From: Planctomycetota bacterium
GTDB lineage: Bacteria; Planctomycetota; UBA1135; GCA-002686595
Assembly: GCA_020638855.1 (NCBI GenBank)
Contig: JACKHT010000003.1
Coordinates: 124,001 to 188,000, forward strand
Length of the DNA: 64,000 nucleotides
Reading direction: 5' to 3'
Position 1 is the first letter of the stretch. Each line of letters begins with the position of its first letter. The notes beneath the pieces were generated by a model. It did not search any database, was not told the origin of the DNA, and saw nothing but the letters and a program-made list of their open reading frames with translations. Both the position numbers and the translations under genes were made by a program. Shown piece by piece: positions 59,894 through 64,000 of the stretch.

Positions 59894-61936
59894 GTGATCC
59901 AGCAACGCTTTGATGAGCTAAGGCTGACGGGAGCACTCCCGTCGCCTTCTGCCATTGGATTGAGGATTCTTGACCTTACCCAGGACGAGAACTACGACCA
60001 GGCGGACTTGATCCAGACCATCATGGCGGACCCCGCCCTTTCGGGGCGTGTGATCCAGATGGCCAACAGCGCTTTGCACGCAGGTGCCGAGCCCGTGGAA
60101 ACGGTGCGCGAAGCCGCCGTGCGGATGGGATCCAAGGCTCTGCGCGGATTGGCGCTCGGTTTCTCGCTCGTCGAGCGCGGGGACGGGCGCTTGCTGGGCG
60201 GCTTGGACCACCACAGCTTTTGGTCCCGATCGCTGGCGACGGCCGTAGCGACGAGCATCCTGGCCTACGAATGCCGGGCGTGGGCACCCGCGGAAGCCTT
60301 CACCTGCGGCCTTTTGGCGGACATCGGAAAGCTGGCCTTCGCGAGCCTGTACCCGCAAAAGTATCAGCGCTTCATGAGCCTTCCTTTGGCCACCTTCGAC
60401 TGGCGCCTTGCCAAGCTTGAGAGTTGCGCCTTTGGGGTGAACCATGCCGAGGTGGCCAGCCTGATGATGGAGGATTGGGGCTTTTCTCGGGCCTTGCAGC
60501 AAGCGGTGTTGCATTGCATCGACCGGCCTAGCGGTCCCATGCCCCGGGGTGCCGAGGCCGGCTCCGAGGCATTGATGCGCGTGCTGCGTGGGGGACGGGC
60601 CCTGGCGGATGTGCTGACCATCGAGCGAGATACCGGCGAGCAGAGCTGGCTCCCCGCCTTCTTCCGGCTCGAGCAGGTTGCGGAAGAGCTGGGCATGCCG
60701 GTCGAACAACTGCATCGGCTTGGAAACCAAATCCAGCCCGCCTGGTTGGAATGGGGCAAATTGCTCGGGATCCCGAGCGGCCAGGGGATCGATTTCGTGG
60801 AAACCGCCCGCGAGCTGGACAGCGCGGGGGTCGCGGAGGTCACCGACTTGGCCTACGCGGAGCCCCCCGAGACCCAGTGCAAAGAGCTGCGCGAAATGTC
60901 GCAGGAGGACACCGACCCGGTCGAGATTCGATCCGAGTTGGAGCACTCCGCGACCCGCGTCTTGCTGATCGACGACGACGAGCAGATGTTGCGCCTCTTG
61001 TCGCACTACCTGCAACGGGCTGGTTACCACGTGGAGACCGCGCTCAGCAGCAAAGAAGGGCTGCGAAAGGCCATTTCGCTTGCACCCCACATCGTCGTGA
61101 CCGATTGGATGATGCCCGGTATGACCGGCGTCGAGTTGTGCCGCGCCCTGCGCGAGACGCCGACGGGCAAGCGCATGTACGTTCTGCTGGTGACCGCGCG
61201 CGGCGATGACGTCCAGGTGCTCGAAGCCTTTGAAGCGGGGGCCGACGACTACATCGTCAAACCCTTCAACCCGCGCATCCTCGTGGCGCGCACGCGGGCT
61301 GGGCAACGCACGGTGGAAATGCGGCAGAAGGTCGAATCCTCCGAGCGGCTCCAGCAGCGCCAGATCGCCCATCTAGCCATCATGACGCGCAAGCTGCGCC
61401 AGGCAGCATTGACCGACGTGCTGACCAACCTGCCCAACCGGCGCTATGGTATGAATCGCCTGCAGGAGGAGTGGGAAAACGCCTTGCGAACGGACCATCC
61501 CTTGTCGGTGGCCATGATGGACATCGACTACTTCAAGCGGGTCAACGACGACTTCGGCCACGACGCGGGCGATGCGGTTCTGAAAGAGTGTGCGGAGGTT
61601 CTGCGCCACAACATGCGGCGCGGGGATGTCTTGGCGCGCTTGGGGGGTGAAGAGTTCCTCTTGATCCACGTGGGGGCGAGCCTGGAAGAGGCGGCCGCGG
61701 GTTGCGAACGGTTGCGGGCCGCGGTCGAACAGATTCGCGTTCCGTACCAAGGCAGCGAACTAATGGTGACCATGAGCTTTGGGGTCGCGGAAAAGCGCCC
61801 CGGCCAAGAAACCATCGATGACCTGATGAAGGACGCGGACAACGCCCTGTACGATGCCAAGGACCAGGGCCGCAACCGGGTGATTGCCCACGAACCGCCC
61901 CAGGACGAGGGATCGATTCGCCGGGCCGCGTCCTAA
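59894..61936 (+). CDS. HDOD + receiver + GGDEF protein (second copy)
   Basis: This 680-residue paralogue has the same order: HDOD (about 1-300), receiver (about 355-470) and GGDEF (about 505-665). Here the receiver is complete: acidic triad D360-D362, phosphoacceptor D404 in VVTDWMMPGMTG, T434 and K456 (VKPF). The GGDEF site is GGEEF (584-588), with RxxD at 575-578 (RRGD). It is a phosphorylation-gated diguanylate cyclase; the cognate histidine kinase is not in the window. GTG start at 59894, 30 nt after the first copy. Confidence 0.88.
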   Translation: MIQQRFDELRLTGALPSPSAIGLRILDLTQDENYDQADLIQTIMADPALSGRVIQMANSALHAGAEPVETVREAAVRMGSKALRGLALGFSLVERGDGRLLGGLDHHSFWSRSLATAVATSILAYECRAWAPAEAFTCGLLADIGKLAFASLYPQKYQRFMSLPLATFDWRLAKLESCAFGVNHAEVASLMMEDWGFSRALQQAVLHCIDRPSGPMPRGAEAGSEALMRVLRGGRALADVLTIERDTGEQSWLPAFFRLEQVAEELGMPVEQLHRLGNQIQPAWLEWGKLLGIPSGQGIDFVETARELDSAGVAEVTDLAYAEPPETQCKELREMSQEDTDPVEIRSELEHSATRVLLIDDDEQMLRLLSHYLQRAGYHVETALSSKEGLRKAISLAPHIVVTDWMMPGMTGVELCRALRETPTGKRMYVLLVTARGDDVQVLEAFEAGADDYIVKPFNPRILVARTRAGQRTVEMRQKVESSERLQQRQIAHLAIMTRKLRQAALTDVLTNLPNRRYGMNRLQEEWENALRTDHPLSVAMMDIDYFKRVNDDFGHDAGDAVLKECAEVLRHNMRRGDVLARLGGEEFLLIHVGASLEEAAAGCERLRAAVEQIRVPYQGSELMVTMSFGVAEKRPGQETIDDLMKDADNALYDAKDQGRNRVIAHEPPQDEGSIRRAAS

Positions 61937-61953
61937 GGTTCCAGCCGATCGGG

Positions 61954-61959
61954 TAACCT
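61954..61959 (+). promoter_or_regulatory. candidate -10 box for the M20 peptidase gene
   Basis: TAACCT in the context GGGTAACCTCTGG lies 29 nt before the ATG at 61983. The context matches the box at 7004. Confidence 0.3.
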
Positions 61960-61982
61960 CTGGCCCTGACCCAGGAGCCACC

Positions 61983-63431
61983 ATGCCCGATACCGCCAGC
62001 AGCTACGACCCGCGTTCGCTCGCAGCCCACTGCGACCGTGTTTGGGAGGAGTCCATCCTCGCATCGCTCGAGACCTACATCGCGATTCCCAACAAGTCGC
62101 CGATGTTCGATGCCCAGTGGCAAGCGCACGGCCACATGCAGCGCGCCACGGATTGGATCGCGGCCTGGTGCCGCGAGCGGCCCATCGCCGGCATGACGGT
62201 CGAGATCGTGCAGCTCGAAGGCCGTACTCCCGTCATCCTGATGGAGATCCCGGGCTCAGGGCCCGACACGGTGCTGCTCTATGGCCACCTCGACAAGCAA
62301 CCCGAAATGGTCGGCTGGCGCGAGGGGTTGGGGCCTTGGACGCCGGTGCGCGAAGGCGACCGCTTGTATGGCCGCGGCGGAGCCGACGATGGCTATGCCG
62401 CCTACGCTTCGCTGTGCGCGATCGAAGCGTTGCAAGCCCAGGAATTGCCCCATAGCCGCTGCGTGGTGCTGATCGAAGCCTGCGAGGAGAGCGGCAGCTT
62501 CGACTTGCCCTTCTATGTGGAACACCTGCGCGCGCGGATCGGCGAACCCCAGTTGGTCGTCTGCTTGGATTCGGGCGCGGGCAACTACGAGCAGTTGTGG
62601 TTGACCACCTCGCTGCGGGGCAACTGGACGGCCCAGCTCAGCGTTGAGATCCTGCGCGAGGGGGTGCACTCCGGGGACGCCGGAGGGGTGGTGCCCTCGT
62701 CGTTCCGGATCCTGCGCCAACTGCTCGACCGTCTCGAGGACGCCGAGACCGGCGCCTTGCGCGTGCCCTGGCTGCAGGCGGAGATTCCTGCGCAGCGCAT
62801 CGAGCAAGCCCGTGCAGCCGCGGCCGTGCTGGGCAAGCAGGTCTTCGAGCGCTTCCCGTTCGTCCCCGGAGCCCATGCGGCGTCCAGCGATCCGGTCGAA
62901 ACCATCCTGGCACGGACCTGGCAGCCCAGCGTCGCGGTGACGGGTGCGGAAGGGCTCCCGCCGCTCGAGAGCGCGGGCAATGTCCTGCGGCCCAAGACCA
63001 CGGTCAAACTCTCGTTGCGCTTCCCTCCCACGATCGATCCGGGCCCCGCCACCCAGGCGCTGCGCGAACTCTTGACCCACAATCCGCCCTATGGGGCCCG
63101 GGTGACCCTAGACCACGCCCAAGGGGCCGCCGGCTGGCACGCGCCGCCGCTCGAACCCTGGTTGGAAAGGGCCATCGACCAAGCTTCGCGCGACCACTAT
63201 GGCAAGCCCGCGATGCAGATGGGTGAGGGCGCCACCATTCCGTTCATGGGGATGCTCGGGGCCGCGTTCCCGAAGGCCCAATTCGTGATCACGGGCGTGC
63301 TCGGACCCGAAAGCAATGCCCACGGGCCCAACGAGTTCTTGCACGTGCCCTTCGCCAAGCGCTTGACCGCCTGCATGGCCCAGGTGCTTGCCGAGCAATT
63401 CCGCCAAAGCGGGGCCCCGGCTTCCGGGTGA
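61983..63431 (+). CDS. M20/M25/M40-family metallopeptidase
   Basis: This 482-residue protein has the zinc-ligand motifs in order: LLYGHLDKQ (His and Asp), GRGGADDGYAAYASL, the catalytic EACEESGS (the Glu base and its neighbour), VCLDSGAGN, and near the C terminus HGPNEFLHV with the last His. The dimerisation domain lies in the middle (RGNWTAQLSVEILREGVHSGDAGG). These features match the M20A dipeptidase/carboxypeptidase group (CNDP-like), which cleaves small peptides in the cytoplasm. CAGGAG precedes the ATG. Its own promoter is likely. Confidence 0.9.
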   Translation: MPDTASSYDPRSLAAHCDRVWEESILASLETYIAIPNKSPMFDAQWQAHGHMQRATDWIAAWCRERPIAGMTVEIVQLEGRTPVILMEIPGSGPDTVLLYGHLDKQPEMVGWREGLGPWTPVREGDRLYGRGGADDGYAAYASLCAIEALQAQELPHSRCVVLIEACEESGSFDLPFYVEHLRARIGEPQLVVCLDSGAGNYEQLWLTTSLRGNWTAQLSVEILREGVHSGDAGGVVPSSFRILRQLLDRLEDAETGALRVPWLQAEIPAQRIEQARAAAAVLGKQVFERFPFVPGAHAASSDPVETILARTWQPSVAVTGAEGLPPLESAGNVLRPKTTVKLSLRFPPTIDPGPATQALRELLTHNPPYGARVTLDHAQGAAGWHAPPLEPWLERAIDQASRDHYGKPAMQMGEGATIPFMGMLGAAFPKAQFVITGVLGPESNAHGPNEFLHVPFAKRLTACMAQVLAEQFRQSGAPASG

Positions 63432-63444
63432 GAATGGGCTGGGG

Positions 63445-63450
63445 TACACT
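63445..63450 (+). promoter_or_regulatory. candidate -10 box for tRNA-Ile2
   Basis: TACACT followed by GCCGCC lies 13 nt before the tRNA body, so the transcript would begin a few bases before the mature 5' end. Similar to the boxes at 2541 and 46416. Confidence 0.45.
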
Positions 63451-63462
63451 GCCGCCGCGCCA

Positions 63463-63539
63463 GGGCCCTTAGCTCAGTTGGTTAGAGCAGTCGACTCATA
63501 ATCGATTGGTCCGGAGTTCGAGTCTCCGAGGGCCCACCA
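63463..63539 (+). tRNA. tRNA-Ile2 (CAT, read as AUA after lysidine modification)
   Basis: A 77-nt cloverleaf with acceptor stem GGGCCCT/AGGGCCC, D arm GCTCAGTTGGTTAGAGC, anticodon stem GTCGA/TCGAT around CTCATAA (anticodon CAT), T arm CGGAG/CTCCG with TTCGAGT, and encoded CCA. The CGACTCATAATCG anticodon arm and TTAGCTC match E. coli tRNA-Ile2 rather than tRNA-Met, so TilS-modified isoleucine tRNA is the better call. Confidence 0.85.
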
Positions 63540-63596
63540 ACCATGCGCCCCTGGTGGGGGGCTTTGCCGTGACGGCAGGCGGAACCGCTCCATGCA

Positions 63597-63626
63597 AAGC
63601 AGGGCCGCCCTTGGGCGGCCCTGCTT
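63597..63626. terminator. perfect 14-bp inverted repeat between tRNA-Ile2 and the HhH gene
   Basis: AAGCAGGGCCGCCC (63597-63610) is mirrored at 63613-63626. It stands between two convergent transcripts and can serve both; no long T run on either strand. Confidence 0.7.
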
Positions 63627-63673
63627 GCGATTCCCAGGCAGGCCTGGGCCTGCTGCGCGAGGGTGCGGTGCGG

Positions 63674-64000
63674 CTACAGCTTGACGCCGTACTTCTTGGC
63701 GTGCTGGCGCTTGGCTTTCTCCACCCACTTTTCGCGCTGGATGCGGTCGACCGGGACTTCGATCTTGGCCGCCAGCAGCTCGAGCTTGCGCGGGGTGTCC
63801 ACCTGGGCGAGCTTCTTGAAGGTCGCGATGCCCACGTCGGCCAGCAATTGCGCGTAGGCCGGGCCGATGCCACTGATGGCCTTGAGGTCGTCGGGCGGCA
63901 GGGTGGCTTTGCTGGTGCGGGCCTTTGCCTTCGGTTTGGCGGACGACTTGGTGGTCGCTGCGGGAGTTTTTGCCGCGGACGCTTTGGGAGGCGTCAGCGT
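63674..64000 (-). CDS. helix-hairpin-helix protein, C-terminal part (runs off right edge)
   Basis: The 108 visible residues begin with a Lys/Ala/Pro-rich segment (KASAAKTPAATTKSSAKPK) and end with a helix-hairpin-helix domain: PDDLKAISGIGPAYAQLLAD followed by VGIATFKKLAQVD, and a basic tail. GIGPxYAxxL is the DNA-backbone-binding hairpin of this fold. The KAP-rich lead resembles histone-H1-like or DNA-binding tails, and similar HhH modules also occur at the ends of other proteins. The N terminus is outside the window. Confidence 0.78.
   Translation of the reverse strand, partial: TLTPPKASAAKTPAATTKSSAKPKAKARTSKATLPPDDLKAISGIGPAYAQLLADVGIATFKKLAQVDTPRKLELLAAKIEVPVDRIQREKWVEKAKRQHAKKYGVKL

Noticed and set aside
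63463..63539. Elongator tRNA-Met
   Set aside because: The anticodon is CAT, but the anticodon arm and D/acceptor features match tRNA-Ile2.
1..64000. CRISPR arrays, insertion sequences, prophage genes, toxin-antitoxin or restriction systems
   Set aside because: No regularly spaced repeats, transposase motifs, terminal inverted repeats or phage proteins were seen on either strand.

Overview
The window is GC-rich, gene-dense chromosomal DNA of a diderm (Gram-negative type) bacterium. The envelope genes are a beta-barrel porin, a SurA-type chaperone, a Wza-type export lipoprotein, a Wzx-type flippase and two TonB-like membrane anchors. No insertion sequences, phage genes or CRISPR arrays are visible. 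Split transketolase, tandem toroid-fold membrane proteins and many GTG/TTG starts would fit a deep-branching lineage such as Planctomycetota, but no marker here fixes the phylum; that placement is a guess.

Layout. 1-8.9 kb: an S41 protease fragment, a two-gene transketolase in reversed order (C half before N half), a secreted EF-hand protein, a folE/pterin-synthase pair, a DUF2203 protein, an SDR, a small zinc-ribbon membrane protein and a porin with a structured leader. 9-14 kb: housekeeping genes (arfB, tRNA-Phe, ribF-def, a TPR protein, rpsT, ppa). 14.2-17.6 kb: two tandem paralogues that join a TonB-like anchor to a terpenoid-cyclase-type alpha/alpha toroid. 17.8-23 kb: SurA-like protein, mfd, rnc. 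23.2-25.5 kb: an ABC-2 exporter. 25.5-43.9 kb: a large surface-polysaccharide locus made of a short minus-strand pair (Wzz/BY-kinase-like protein and Wza lipoprotein), a plus-strand glycosyltransferase-flippase pair, and a tightly coupled eight-gene minus-strand operon (kinase-like proteins, polymerase, glycosyltransferases, acetyltransferase, membrane protein, methyltransferase). 44-49.4 kb: dgt, a methyltransferase, an acyl-CoA dehydrogenase and a sigma-70 factor with a structured leader. 49.4-57.4 kb: a compact operon holding lipoyl synthase, a 2-oxoacid dehydrogenase complex with two E1-alpha genes, E3, and octanoyltransferase; it makes both the enzyme complex and its lipoyl cofactor. 57.8-63.4 kb: two tandem HDOD-receiver-GGDEF proteins and an M20 peptidase, then tRNA-Ile2 and a truncated HhH gene.

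The most striking feature lies at 32072-33064, between the two halves of the polysaccharide locus. It is a secreted TlpA/thioredoxin-like gene interrupted by one in-frame TGA exactly where the first cysteine of the CxxC active site belongs (TGA-Gly-Pro-Cys). A 7-bp stem with a GGU loop starts 13 nt after the TGA. Both features fit a selenocysteine-containing UGPC oxidoreductase with a bacterial SECIS element. No sel genes are in the window, so this rests on sequence position and RNA shape.
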